From positions 13,682-26,310 of the forward strand of contig DFHP01000199.1 in the NCBI GenBank assembly GCA_002371335.1: DNA of 12,629 bases, read 5' to 3'. The translations under genes were made by a program, and so were the position numbers. The notes below the pieces were generated by a model that saw only the letters and a program-made list of their open reading frames with translations, made no database searches and was not told the DNA's origin. Position 1 is the stretch's first letter. The number at the start of each line of letters is the position of its first letter. Below are positions 5,251 to 12,629 of this stretch, in pieces. The stretch comes from Eubacterium sp. UBA3720. Lineage in GTDB: Bacteria; Bacillota; Clostridia; Lachnospirales; Lachnospiraceae.

Positions 5251-5600
5251 ATCAACAGAGAACAGTTGATCCGCGGATAAAGAAAACTGATAAAAGAGGT
5301 GCAGTCCAATGGCATAGCTAATCTGAAACTAAATAAAAATCTCTTGAAGAGTTCATTATAGATTAACCTGTTGTAATGAATTATTTAGTCCGTCATACAA
5401 GGCAGACCTGAAGGAGATGGTTGTTATGAAAGGCAGAGCTCCATAGGAAAAAAACCTTAAATCTGAACAGGAGGTACGGTCCGACAAAAACTTAATTTAA
5501 CACTCATACTCTAAGAAAGTGAAGGTGTAGAACATGAAATTACTGGAAATTTCTTAAGAGGGCTATTCGATAAACATTAGTATCGAATAGCCCTCTTTTG
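5251..5600 (+). ncRNA. Putative structured non-coding RNA, about 350 nt, class unknown (raiA-like is one untested idea)
   Basis: The unit has its own promoter and terminator and no reading frame longer than a few codons. Visible structure: ATCAAC/GTTGAT hairpin at the likely 5' end (5251-5270); a 9-bp helix ACTAAATAA (5328-5336) with TTATTTAGT (5381-5389); inside it a 7-bp hairpin TTCATTA (5352-5358) with TAATGAA (5374-5380) stacked directly on the helix. The 15-base hairpin loop contains AGATTA (5360-5365), which pairs with TAATCT (5319-5324) just 5' of the helix, making a pseudoknot of 6 pairs plus a G-T. Downstream, CCT-ATGG and CCATAGG can pair around a GAAGGAG bulge, and AAGGCAGA occurs twice. 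It lacks the hallmarks of tmRNA, RNase P RNA and SRP RNA. The abundant clostridial raiA RNA is comparable in having pseudoknots, but I cannot recall its consensus well enough to assign it. Confidence 0.6.
5556..5599 (+). terminator. Perfect 17-bp terminator ending the intergenic RNA
   Basis: AAGAGGGCTATTCGATA (5556-5572) and TATCGAATAGCCCTCTT (5581-5597) are exact complements around the 8-base loop AACATTAG. The T-run is short (TTTT), but the stem is the longest perfect one in the window. Confidence 0.85.
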
Positions 5601-5700
5601 ATGCGCACTTTTGCAGCTTATTACATTAGTACCGCCGCCTGCAAGACATAAGCGGGAACGTCCTTGTGATGTTTTTTAATGTTAAACTCTTTAGAAATGA
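5601..5700. other. Intergenic stretch with nothing recognised
   Basis: Between the RNA terminator and the AT-rich dinB upstream region I see no reading frame with a ribosome binding site, no strong promoter and no repeat. Confidence 0.5.
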
Positions 5701-5703
5701 AAT

Positions 5704-5884
5704 GTGGGAAGTTTTAATTATTAAATGGTTTTAAATGTTTTTGGTGTTTAACAAGAAATGATACTATCATATGATGTATAAATAATATTATGATATATAA
5801 TATGTATAATTATTAACTTTCCAAAACTTTCCACTTACGTTAAAGGCTCAGTCGTAATCATGAAAAATAACGTGGGGAAGTTTT
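5704..5884. promoter_or_regulatory. Three copies of a GTGG(G)AAGTTTT-like motif upstream of dinB
   Basis: GTGGGAAGTTTT (5704-5715, plus), GTGGAAAGTTTT (5834-5823, minus, followed in tandem by GGAAAGTT at 5822-5815) and GTGGGGAAGTTTT (5872-5884, plus). The last lies 43 bases before the dinB start. A G-rich GTGGG core recalls MraZ-type binding boxes, but the spacing and mixed orientation differ, so the factor is unknown. Confidence 0.4.
5748..5779 (+). promoter_or_regulatory. Candidate dinB promoter with overlapping palindrome
   Basis: TTAACA (5748-5753), 16 bases, TATGAT (5770-5775). The palindrome ATCATATGAT (5766-5775), extended by ATAC and GTAT to 5761-5779, covers the -10, so a bound protein could block the promoter. 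The spacing is one base short of ideal and the region is very AT-rich, so this is tentative. Confidence 0.4.
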
Positions 5885-5927
5885 ACTAAATGAAATAATA
5901 AAAAGTCGATATAGAAAATGGAAGAAT

Positions 5928-7175
5928 ATGACAGAACGATTGATTTTTCATATTGATGTGAACAGCGCTTATCTTTCCTGGGAGTCAGTACGGCGAGTGG
6001 AAAACGGGGAATCGGATCTGCGTCTGATACCTGCGGTAATAGGAGGAGATCCGAAAAAACGAACGGGTATCGTGCTGGCAAAATCCATCCCGGCAAAGAA
6101 ATACGGCGTAAAAACAGGCGAGCCCATGGCGATAGCTCTGCGCAAGTGCCCTGAGCTTGTATCGGCCCCTGCAGATTTCCGCCTATATGACAAATGTTCG
6201 AAGGCGTTTAAAGAAATATGCCGGAAGTATGCTCCGGCGATGGAATCCTTTTCCATAGACGAGGTATTTCTTGATATGACAGGTACATCAGGGATATATC
6301 CTGATCCGGAAGCCGTGGCAGCAGATATAAAGAACGAAATTAAAGATAAGCTCGGATTCACGGTGAATGTAGGGATCGGGAGAAACAAACTTTGTGCAAA
6401 GATGGCCAGCGATTTTGAAAAACCGGATAAGGTGCATACTTTGTTTCCGGAAGAAATACCCGAAAAAATGTGGCCGCTTCCGGTCGGCGATCTTTTTACG
6501 GTAGGAAAAGCGTCGGCAGGGAAATTAATGAGGGCAAAGATTATGACCATCGGCGATCTGGCACATACGGATGTGAAAGTCCTGCAGAAGATATTAGGCA
6601 TGAAACAGGGGATTCATATTTACAGATATGCGAATGGCCTTGATGATGACCCTGTACAGGAGGTTCCGGAATCTGCCAAAGGCTACAGCGCCGAGACGAC
6701 AGTGGAGGAAAATCTGGAGGATCTGGAGAGTATTAACCGAATGCTGCTGGCGCAGTCAGATATAGTCGCTGCAAGGATGCGGCGGGATGGAGTGAAATGC
6801 CGGTGTGTGGCTGTTTCTTACAGAACTGTTGAATTTAAGAACAAATCCCATCAGAGAAAACTTCTGCATGCAACTGATGTTACTGCCGAGATATTTGAGA
6901 CTGCCAGAGAACTGATCAGAGAAAGCTGGAAAGGTCAGCCTCTGCGCCTTATAGGACTGGCCCTGACAGATCTGGATGATGGAGAGTATGAACAGCTGTC
7001 GCTTTTTGAAGACAGACGCAAAGAGAAACTCAGAAAGCTGGATCAGGCGATGGATTCTATCCGCGGCAAATATGGAAATGCCAGCATACAAAGGGCCAGC
7101 ACCATGAATACCATATCAAAAGTAGGGCAGAAATATCAGGCACAGCATGAGAATGAAAGGAAATCTGAGCATTGA
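5928..7175 (+). CDS. dinB: DNA polymerase IV (Y-family translesion polymerase)
   Basis: 415 aa. It copies damaged DNA with low fidelity in the cytosol, recruited by the sliding clamp. The catalytic metal ligands are Asp10 (FHIDVNSAYLSWE) and Asp111-Glu112 (FSIDEVFLDMTG). Tyr15 occupies the steric-gate position that excludes ribonucleotides. GIGRNKLCAKMAS (149-161) is the conserved palm segment, a helix-hairpin-helix region follows at about 185-225, and the little-finger domain covers about 250-350. QLSLF (356-360) is a clamp-binding motif, followed by a basic tail. All parts are present, so it should be active. The start ATG 5928 is supported by the fold, but its ribosome binding site (GGAAG, three bases upstream) is poorly spaced, suggesting weak translation. 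It is separated by 239 bases from tig, which has its own promoter. No good SOS box was seen next to it. Confidence 0.93.
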   Translation: MTERLIFHIDVNSAYLSWESVRRVENGESDLRLIPAVIGGDPKKRTGIVLAKSIPAKKYGVKTGEPMAIALRKCPELVSAPADFRLYDKCSKAFKEICRKYAPAMESFSIDEVFLDMTGTSGIYPDPEAVAADIKNEIKDKLGFTVNVGIGRNKLCAKMASDFEKPDKVHTLFPEEIPEKMWPLPVGDLFTVGKASAGKLMRAKIMTIGDLAHTDVKVLQKILGMKQGIHIYRYANGLDDDPVQEVPESAKGYSAETTVEENLEDLESINRMLLAQSDIVAARMRRDGVKCRCVAVSYRTVEFKNKSHQRKLLHATDVTAEIFETARELIRESWKGQPLRLIGLALTDLDDGEYEQLSLFEDRRKEKLRKLDQAMDSIRGKYGNASIQRASTMNTISKVGQKYQAQHENERKSEH

Positions 7176-7217
7176 CCTGAAGGTTATCCTTGCTCCTGCG
7201 GGCCTTTTGCATGATGC

Positions 7218-7246
7218 TTGCACTTTTAAATTCTTTGTGGTATACT
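7218..7246 (+). promoter_or_regulatory. Sigma-A-type promoter for tig-clpP
   Basis: TTGCAC (7218-7223), 17 bases, TATACT (7241-7246). The start would be near 7253, leaving a leader of about 160 bases before tig. The leader shows no CtsR repeat, CIRCE element or riboswitch that I recognise. It has only a weak AT-rich hairpin (about 7354-7380). Confidence 0.7.
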
Positions 7247-7414
7247 TCCCAAATGTATGTGACGAAAAATCCAGCAGCGGAAGGATTTTAACAGAAGATC
7301 GGAGAAATCCTCATTACTTCATAAAAAAGTTGAGATGCGAAATGCGTCATATTCATTTAAGAATTTACTATTATTTTTAAATACGGAAGGTTATTTAAGG
7401 AGGAGCATAGAGAG

Positions 7415-8749
7415 ATGAGTGTTCAGGTTGAGAAGTTAGAAGGAAGCATGGCTAAACTGACTATCGAAGTTTCCGCGGACGAAATGGAGAAAGCAGTTAA
7501 CGCCGTTTATCTGAGACAGAAAAAGAGTATTTCCATTCCGGGATTCCGTAAAGGTAAAGTTCCGAGAATGATGGTCGAGAAGATGTACGGCCCGTCTGTA
7601 TTCTATGAGGACGCAGCCAATGATCTGATCAATAAAACATATCCTGACGCTGCAGACGAGGCAGATGTTGAGATCGTTTCCAGACCTTCCATCGAAGTAG
7701 TACAGATGGAGAAGGGAAAAGAGTTTATCTATACAGCGGAAGTTGCACTGAAACCGGCAGTTGTTCTGGGCGAGTACAAAGGAATGGAAGTTCCTGCACA
7801 GCCTGTAGAGGTGACTGACGAAGAGGTGGAGAATTCTCTGAAGAGAGAGCAGGAGAAAAACGCGCGTACCGTAACAGTAGAGGGCCGTGCGGCAGAGATG
7901 GGCGATACGGTCGTTCTGGATTATGCAGGAACAGTTGACGGCGTTGCGTTTGACGGTGGAACAGCAGCGGATGCTGACCTTGAGCTTGGATCAGGTTCCT
8001 TTATTCCGGGATTTGAAGATCAGCTCGTAGGCGTTAACGCAGGAGAGGAGAGAGATGTCGCTGTTACTTTCCCTGAGTCTTACCACGCAGAGGATCTTGC
8101 AGGCAAGGCAGCGATCTTCCACTGTACAGTAAAAGAGATCAAAGCTAAAGAGCTTCCGGAACTGAACGATGAGTTTGCAGCAGATGTTTCAGAGTTTGAG
8201 ACTCTTGAAGAGTATAAAGCTGATATCAGAAAGAATCTTGAGGAGACAAAGAAGAGCCAGGCAGAACAGTTCAAAAGAGATGAAGCAGTTGCGAAGGCAG
8301 CAGGAAACTCTACTATTGAAATCCCGCAGGCTATGATCGATACACAGGCAGAGCAGATGATCGATAATTTCACAAATCAGCTTCGCCAGCAGGGAATGTC
8401 TCTGGAGGATTATGAGCGTTATACAGGAATGGATGCGGCTAAACTGCAGAATGTCATGAAACCTCAGGCTGAGGAGCAGATCCGCACACGTCTGACACTG
8501 GAGGCTATTGCAGAGGCTGAGAATATCGACATCACTGAAGAGCAGATCGATGAAGAGCTTGCAAATATGGCTGCCACATACGGCATGGAAGTTGACAAGA
8601 TCAAAGAGATCATGGGTGACGCTGAAAAGCAGCAGATCAAAGATGATCTCGCAGTAAGAGCAGCGGCAGCTCTTGTAGCAGAGAATGCTGTAGAAGTAGA
8701 AAAAGCTGAAGAGGAAGAGGCTGAAGCTGCTGACGAAAGTGAGGCATAA
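7415..8749 (+). CDS. tig: Trigger factor, ribosome-associated chaperone and prolyl isomerase
   Basis: 444 aa, normal family length. It docks on the ribosome tunnel exit, shields nascent chains and can isomerise prolyl bonds. The ribosome-binding N-domain (1-~145) carries the signature GFRKGKVPRMMVEKMYG (43-59). An FKBP-type isomerase domain follows (~150-245; GDTVVLDYAGTVDG, then LGSGSFIPGFEDQLVG). The helical C-domain runs from ~250, and the tail after 425 is almost all Glu and Ala. The start is clear: AAGGAGGA (7397-7404) lies upstream of ATG 7415. The gene has its own promoter and is followed 3 bases later by clpP, a conserved pairing in Clostridia. Coding is strongly biased to GAG/AAA/GCA, in keeping with high expression (inference). 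Nothing is missing. Confidence 0.97.
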   Translation: MSVQVEKLEGSMAKLTIEVSADEMEKAVNAVYLRQKKSISIPGFRKGKVPRMMVEKMYGPSVFYEDAANDLINKTYPDAADEADVEIVSRPSIEVVQMEKGKEFIYTAEVALKPAVVLGEYKGMEVPAQPVEVTDEEVENSLKREQEKNARTVTVEGRAAEMGDTVVLDYAGTVDGVAFDGGTAADADLELGSGSFIPGFEDQLVGVNAGEERDVAVTFPESYHAEDLAGKAAIFHCTVKEIKAKELPELNDEFAADVSEFETLEEYKADIRKNLEETKKSQAEQFKRDEAVAKAAGNSTIEIPQAMIDTQAEQMIDNFTNQLRQQGMSLEDYERYTGMDAAKLQNVMKPQAEEQIRTRLTLEAIAEAENIDITEEQIDEELANMAATYGMEVDKIKEIMGDAEKQQIKDDLAVRAAAALVAENAVEVEKAEEEEAEAADESEA

Positions 8750-8752
8750 AAT

Positions 8753-9334
8753 ATGGCATTAATTCCTTATGTGATTGAACAGACCAGCAGAGGCGAAAGA
8801 AGCTACGATATCTATTCCAGATTGCTGAAAGACAGAATTATTTTTCTGGGTGAGGAAGTAAATGATGTTACGGCAAGTCTGATCGTGGCTCAGCTGCTGT
8901 TCCTGGAATCTGAAGATCCATCTAAGGATATTCATCTTTACATTAACAGTCCGGGAGGATCTGTTACCGCAGGCATGGCTATTTACGATACGATGCAGTA
9001 CATCAAATGTGATGTTTCTACGATCTGTATTGGTATGGCTGCCAGCATGGGAGCGTTCCTTCTCGCAGGCGGAGCAAAGGGTAAGAGAATGGCTCTTCCG
9101 AATGCGGAGATCATGATCCATCAGCCCTCCGGCGGCGCACAGGGTCAGGCGACAGAGATTGAGATCGTTGCGGAACAGATTCTTCGTATTAAAAAGAAAA
9201 TGAACGAGATCCTGGCTGAAAATACCGGACAGCCATACGAAAAAGTAAAAGCAGACACTGATCGTGATAATTACATGACCGCTGAGCAGGCGAAAGAGTA
9301 TGGAATCATTGATCGGGTAATTACAAATCGTTAA
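8753..9334 (+). CDS. clpP: ATP-dependent Clp protease proteolytic subunit
   Basis: 193 aa, the mature-type length with only a short N-terminal segment. It forms a double heptameric barrel that degrades proteins fed in by ClpX or other Clp ATPases. The serine-protease triad is intact: Ser98 (GMAASMGAF), His123 (MIHQPSGG) and Asp172 (ADTDRDNYM). INSPGGSVTAG (64-74) supplies the oxyanion-hole glycines. The start ATG 8753 comes 3 bases after the tig stop, and its ribosome binding site GTGAGG lies inside the last codons of tig, so the two genes are co-transcribed and probably translationally coupled. A strong terminator follows immediately, before clpX. Confidence 0.97.
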   Translation: MALIPYVIEQTSRGERSYDIYSRLLKDRIIFLGEEVNDVTASLIVAQLLFLESEDPSKDIHLYINSPGGSVTAGMAIYDTMQYIKCDVSTICIGMAASMGAFLLAGGAKGKRMALPNAEIMIHQPSGGAQGQATEIEIVAEQILRIKKKMNEILAENTGQPYEKVKADTDRDNYMTAEQAKEYGIIDRVITNR

Positions 9335-9340
9335 ACATAT

Positions 9341-9368
9341 AAAAGGGCGCAGATTTTGCGCCCTTTTT
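9341..9368 (+). terminator. Terminator between clpP and clpX
   Basis: AAAAGGGCGCA (9341-9351) and TGCGCCCTTTT (9357-9367) form an 11-bp stem with a 5-base loop ending in a T-run. It should end most tig-clpP transcripts, with clpX-lon receiving read-through or a separate promoter. Confidence 0.88.
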
Positions 9369-9405
9369 AGACTAAATAGGCGTAAATATCAGAAATGGCG
9401 GCTGA

Positions 9406-9459
9406 TGCCGTCATCTTCAGAATAATAGTGTAATTAAAGACTGATAACTGAAGACAGGC
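9406..9459 (+). promoter_or_regulatory. Inverted repeat in the clpX leader
   Basis: TCTTCAG (9414-9420) pairs with CTGAAGA (9448-9454), and flanking TGCC and GGCA extend the pairing with a small internal loop. It lies between the clpP terminator and the clpX ribosome binding site. No convincing clpX promoter was found nearby, so this may be a leader hairpin or a regulator site. Confidence 0.3.
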
Positions 9460-9521
9460 AACAGAAGACTTAAAAACAAAGTTAAACGACCGGAAAATGC
9501 ACCGGGAAAGGAAACAGACCT

Positions 9522-10808
9522 ATGAAAAATAATGAGCCGCGTATCAGATGCTCATTTTGCGGAAAGGCAGAAGAGCAGGTCAGAAAGCTGATCGCAGGTC
9601 CGGGTGGAGCGTATATATGTGATGAATGTATTGAGATCTGCTCGGAGATAATAGAGGAAGAATTCATTCATCCCCAGGGAACGGACTCAGAAGAGATAAA
9701 TCTGATGAAACCACAGGAGATTAAAGAATTCCTTGACGAGTATGTCATTGGTCAGGACATTGCGAAAAAGGTCCTGGCTGTGGCTGTCTATAATCACTAT
9801 AAGAGGGTCCTTTCGGGGGAGACCAGCGATGTTGAGCTGCAGAAAAGCAATATCCTGATGCTGGGACCGACCGGATCAGGAAAAACACTGCTGGCGCAGA
9901 CGCTGGCCAGAATGCTGAATGTGCCGTTTGCGATTGCGGACGCTACGTCTCTTACAGAAGCCGGCTATGTGGGAGAGGATGTAGAAAACATCCTGCTGAA
10001 GCTGATCCAGGCTGCTGATTATGATATCGAGCGTGCCGAGCATGGCATCATCTATATCGATGAGATCGACAAGATCACGAGAAAATCAGAAAACGCATCT
10101 ATTACAAGAGATGTTTCCGGAGAAGGCGTACAGCAGGCGCTGCTGAAGATCATAGAGGGAACTGTTGCGAATGTTCCTCCGCAGGGCGGCAGAAAACATC
10201 CGCATCAGGAATTTCTTCAGATCGATACGACAAATATACTTTTTATCTGCGGCGGAGCGTTTGAAGGACTTGATAAAATAATCGAGACCAGACAGGACAC
10301 AAAATCCATCGGATTTAACGCAGATCTTGGAGTCCGCAGAAAAGAGGAAGTGGGTAAACTGCTTCGTCAGGTTATGCCGGAGGATTTTGTGAAGTTCGGA
10401 CTGATTCCGGAGTTCATAGGACGTGTACCGATCGTAGTTACGTTAGACGCTTTGGATGAAGAAGTATTGATCCGGATTCTCCGTGAACCGAAGAATTCGC
10501 TGATCAGACAGTATAAGAAACTTCTGGAAATGGATGGCGTCAATCTGGAGTTTGAAGATGATGCGGTCAGAGAGATCGCGCGTCAGGCACTGACTCAGAA
10601 GACGGGCGCAAGAGGACTTCGTTCCATTGTGGAAAAAACCATGATGGATGTAATGTATTATACGCCGTCTGACGATACGATCTCAGAATGCCGTATTACT
10701 AAAGAAGCCGTGGAAGGAAAGGATAAGCCGGTTATTTTGCGCGATACGCCTAAGCCGGTTCCGAAGACAAAAAACAGATCTTCCAGAAAAGTTTTACCAA
10801 CAGCATAA
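9522..10808 (+). CDS. clpX: ClpX, AAA+ unfoldase of the ClpXP protease
   Basis: 428 aa. A hexameric ATPase that unfolds tagged or native substrates and threads them into ClpP. The N-terminal zinc-binding domain has Cys10, 13, 33 and 36 (RCSFCGK, then YICDECIEIC). The ATPase has Walker A GPTGSGKT (115-122), Walker B IIYIDEID (176-183), the pore loop GYVGED (148-153), the RKH substrate loop (224-226) and the sensor-2 motif GARGLR (362-367). IGF (263-265) is the ClpP-docking loop, so it should partner the ClpP encoded just upstream. The ribosome binding site is AAAGGA, 10 bases before ATG 9522. The C-terminal tail (~405-428) is basic and proline-rich, as is common. It is separated from clpP by a terminator but only 28 bases from lon, so clpX and lon form a transcript pair. 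Confidence 0.97.
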   Translation: MKNNEPRIRCSFCGKAEEQVRKLIAGPGGAYICDECIEICSEIIEEEFIHPQGTDSEEINLMKPQEIKEFLDEYVIGQDIAKKVLAVAVYNHYKRVLSGETSDVELQKSNILMLGPTGSGKTLLAQTLARMLNVPFAIADATSLTEAGYVGEDVENILLKLIQAADYDIERAEHGIIYIDEIDKITRKSENASITRDVSGEGVQQALLKIIEGTVANVPPQGGRKHPHQEFLQIDTTNILFICGGAFEGLDKIIETRQDTKSIGFNADLGVRRKEEVGKLLRQVMPEDFVKFGLIPEFIGRVPIVVTLDALDEEVLIRILREPKNSLIRQYKKLLEMDGVNLEFEDDAVREIARQALTQKTGARGLRSIVEKTMMDVMYYTPSDDTISECRITKEAVEGKDKPVILRDTPKPVPKTKNRSSRKVLPTA

Positions 10809-10836
10809 ATAAAAAAACACAACGGGGACGGTAATT

Positions 10837-12629
10837 ATGGATGAATTGATCAAACAGCTGCCCTGTGTTCCGCTGAAAGACAGAGTGATCATGCCCGGCA
10901 TGATCGTACATCTTGATATAGACAGTGAAAGAGCAGTCCGCGCAGTTGAAGAAGCAATGCTGCGGGACAGCAGAATATTCCTGATTGCACAGAAAGACGG
11001 GTCGGTCGAAGACCCGTCTGATTCTGATTTATACGGGGTGGGCGTGATTGCTAAGGTGAGGCAGACTGTAAGGCTTCCGAAAGGAGTGCGCAGAGTACTG
11101 GTGGAAGCTGTTATCAGAGCAGAACTTCTGGGCTTTCAGAATGATGATCTGATGTATGAGGCCCGGGTCGCTCTTATAGAGGATACGCAGGAACCTGACA
11201 ATATCGATCTGAATACACAGGCTGCAATGAAACAGACCCTTCAGGATTTGTTTGAAACTTATGCGGAGCAAAGTCAGAAGGTCAGCAAGGAGCTTGTCAG
11301 CCAGGTCGTGGCAGAAGAAGATCTGGCAGCCATGACCGGACATATCGCAAATAATCTGCCAATCACTTTCAGGCAGAAGCAGAAGCTTCTGGAAGCAGTG
11401 AATTTTCAGGCAAAGTTCTATGAACTGTGTCAGATACTTACAAATGAAGTGGAGATCCTGAAGATCCGCGCAGATATCCAGGGGAAGCTCCGGGAGAGAA
11501 TCAACAAAAATCAAAGAGATTATTTTCTCAAGGAGCAGATCAAGCTGATCCGGGAGGAACTCGGTGAAGATAATATTCAACAGGAAATAGAGAACTTTAA
11601 GGAACAGACGGCAAAGCTGAAAGCAGACAGAGAGATAAAGGATAAGCTTTATCATGAGATCAATCGTTTGCAGAACAGTATAGGAAACAATGCTGAGAGC
11701 AGTGTCTTAAGGACATATATCGAGACACTTCTTCAGATGCCCTGGGATAAGGTTTCCCGTGACAACAAAAACCTTTCAAAAGCAAGAGAAACGCTGGAAG
11801 CGGATCATTACGGTCTGGAAAAAGTAAAGGAGAGGATTCTGGAATATCTTGCGGTGCGGAATCAGACAAGGAAAGGCGAAGCGCCGATCATATGTATGGT
11901 AGGACCTCCCGGAACGGGAAAAACCTCTGTGGCAAAATCAGTCGCCAGAGCGCTGAATAAAAAGTTTGTGCGTCTGAGTCTGGGCGGAGTCCGGGATGAA
12001 GCGGAGATCCGGGGACACCGAAGGACATACGTGGGGGCAATGCCGGGCCGGATCGCGGAAGGTCTCAGGCAGGCAGGCGTAAAAAATCCTCTGATGCTGC
12101 TGGATGAGATCGATAAGACAAGCGGAGATTACAGAGGAGATATTTCATCATCACTGCTTGAGGTTCTGGATCCGGAAGAAAATAACCGGTTTTCAGATCA
12201 CTACATTGAATTGCCGATCGATCTTTCAGAAGTGTTTTTTATCGCCACGGCAAACAATGTGCAGACGATCCCCAGACCTCTGCTCGATCGTATGGAACTG
12301 ATAGAGGTAAGCAGCTATACGGAGAACGAAAAATTCCATATTGCGAAAGAACATCTGATCCCGAAGCAGATAAAGGCTAACGGGATAAGGGAAAACCAGC
12401 TGGTCATTGAGGATGACGCGCTTGAAGAGATAATCAGTGCATACACAAAAGAGGCCGGCGTCAGGACCCTTGAACGCAGGATAGGACAGATCTGCCGTAA
12501 GAGCGCGTTACGCATTCAGGAGAATAAAGATAAAAAAATCCTTGTAACAAAAGACGGACTGGAAGAGTTTTTGGGAAGGTCGCGATATCGGATAAACATG
12601 GCTAACGAAGAGCCGGAGATCGGCATCGT
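10837..12629 (+). CDS. lon: ATP-dependent Lon protease (LonA), 3' end outside window
   Basis: 597 codons are visible and the frame is open at the window edge. Lon degrades misfolded and regulatory proteins; in LonA both ATPase and protease lie on one chain. The N-terminal substrate domain (LPCVPLKDRVIMPGMIVHLD, residues 8-27, onward to ~200) leads into a coiled-coil region (RDYFLKEQIKLIREELGED, ~228-246). The AAA+ module has Walker A GPPGTGKT (356-363), GGVRDEAEIRGHRRTYVG and Walker B LMLLDEIDK (419-427), with the arginine-rich AGVRTLERRIG helix near the end. The visible part stops just where the protease domain with its Ser-Lys dyad should begin. ATG 10837 has a weak upstream GGGG and follows the clpX stop by 28 bases. 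No internal stop or frameshift was seen. Confidence 0.96.
   Translation, partial: MDELIKQLPCVPLKDRVIMPGMIVHLDIDSERAVRAVEEAMLRDSRIFLIAQKDGSVEDPSDSDLYGVGVIAKVRQTVRLPKGVRRVLVEAVIRAELLGFQNDDLMYEARVALIEDTQEPDNIDLNTQAAMKQTLQDLFETYAEQSQKVSKELVSQVVAEEDLAAMTGHIANNLPITFRQKQKLLEAVNFQAKFYELCQILTNEVEILKIRADIQGKLRERINKNQRDYFLKEQIKLIREELGEDNIQQEIENFKEQTAKLKADREIKDKLYHEINRLQNSIGNNAESSVLRTYIETLLQMPWDKVSRDNKNLSKARETLEADHYGLEKVKERILEYLAVRNQTRKGEAPIICMVGPPGTGKTSVAKSVARALNKKFVRLSLGGVRDEAEIRGHRRTYVGAMPGRIAEGLRQAGVKNPLMLLDEIDKTSGDYRGDISSSLLEVLDPEENNRFSDHYIELPIDLSEVFFIATANNVQTIPRPLLDRMELIEVSSYTENEKFHIAKEHLIPKQIKANGIRENQLVIEDDALEEIISAYTKEAGVRTLERRIGQICRKSALRIQENKDKKILVTKDGLEEFLGRSRYRINMANEEPEIGI

Noticed and set aside
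5251..5600. tmRNA, RNase P RNA, SRP RNA or 6S RNA as identity of the intergenic RNA
   Set aside because: I find no tRNA-like ends or tag frame, no conserved RNase P core, no SRP apical GGTCAGGTCCGGAAGGAAGCA-type motif, and no long 6S-like closing stem with central bubble.
5969..6601. 210-codon minus-strand frame inside dinB
   Set aside because: It is a shadow of dinB, which has intact catalytic and clamp-binding motifs on the plus strand.
7147..7380. 77-codon frame overlapping the dinB end and tig leader
   Set aside because: It contains the tig promoter, has no ribosome binding site of note and no recognisable protein features.
7253..7414. CtsR, CIRCE or riboswitch control of tig-clpP
   Set aside because: No GGTCAAA tandem repeats, no TTAGCACTC inverted repeat, and no aptamer pattern that I recognise in the leader.
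11029..11655. 208-codon minus-strand frame, Leu/Ile-rich and membrane-like
   Set aside because: It is antisense to the Lon coiled-coil region. Leu and Ile runs arise from complementing Lys/Glu/Gln codons, and Lon is unmistakable in the other strand.

Overview
The window looks like a chromosomal segment from a Gram-positive, low-to-moderate-GC anaerobe of the Clostridia, most likely Lachnospiraceae. The reasons are strong GGAGG-type ribosome binding sites, sigma-A-type promoters, a tig-clpP-clpX-lon cluster, a 4-hydroxybutyrate dehydrogenase that closely resembles the Clostridium kluyveri enzyme as I remember it, and a WYL-type regulator. I cannot fix the genus from sequence alone. I see no transposase, integrase, phage gene, CRISPR array, tRNA or rRNA.

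Layout. At 1-336 is the tail of a WYL-domain regulator, followed by two hairpins of terminator type. At 471-566 lies a GC-rich three-hairpin element; a second copy, inverted, lies at 2479-2568. Between the copies are two unrecognised small genes (33 and 81 codons) and 4hbD (1241-2365). A bidirectional terminator (2573-2639) separates this block from a minus-strand radical SAM gene (2667-4130). That gene is divergent from a TetR-family regulator (4517-5167), and the 386-bp region between them carries candidate promoters and palindromes. From 5216 to 5600 there is a compact, apparently non-coding transcription unit: a near-consensus promoter, about 350 nt with a 9-bp helix, a 7-bp hairpin and a possible loop pseudoknot, and a perfect 17-bp terminator stem. 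I consider this the most interesting part of the window. An AT-rich region with a possible palindrome-covered promoter and three copies of a GTGG(G)AAGTTTT-like motif leads into dinB (5928-7175). The rest is a protein-quality-control cluster: tig (7415-8749), clpP (8753-9334), a terminator, clpX (9522-10808) and lon (10837 to the window end, cut before its protease domain).

How the genes work together. Trigger factor meets nascent chains at the ribosome, while ClpX with ClpP and Lon degrade proteins, so the last 5.2 kb is a folding and proteolysis module. A terminator between clpP and clpX probably lets tig-clpP be expressed above clpX-lon. The radical SAM gene and TetR gene form a divergent enzyme/regulator pair with an unknown substrate. 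4hbD interconverts 4-hydroxybutyrate and succinate semialdehyde, a step in GABA or succinate fermentation to butyrate, but none of its usual partners is in the window. DinB is a translesion polymerase. Everything here was read by eye; no database search or folding program was run.
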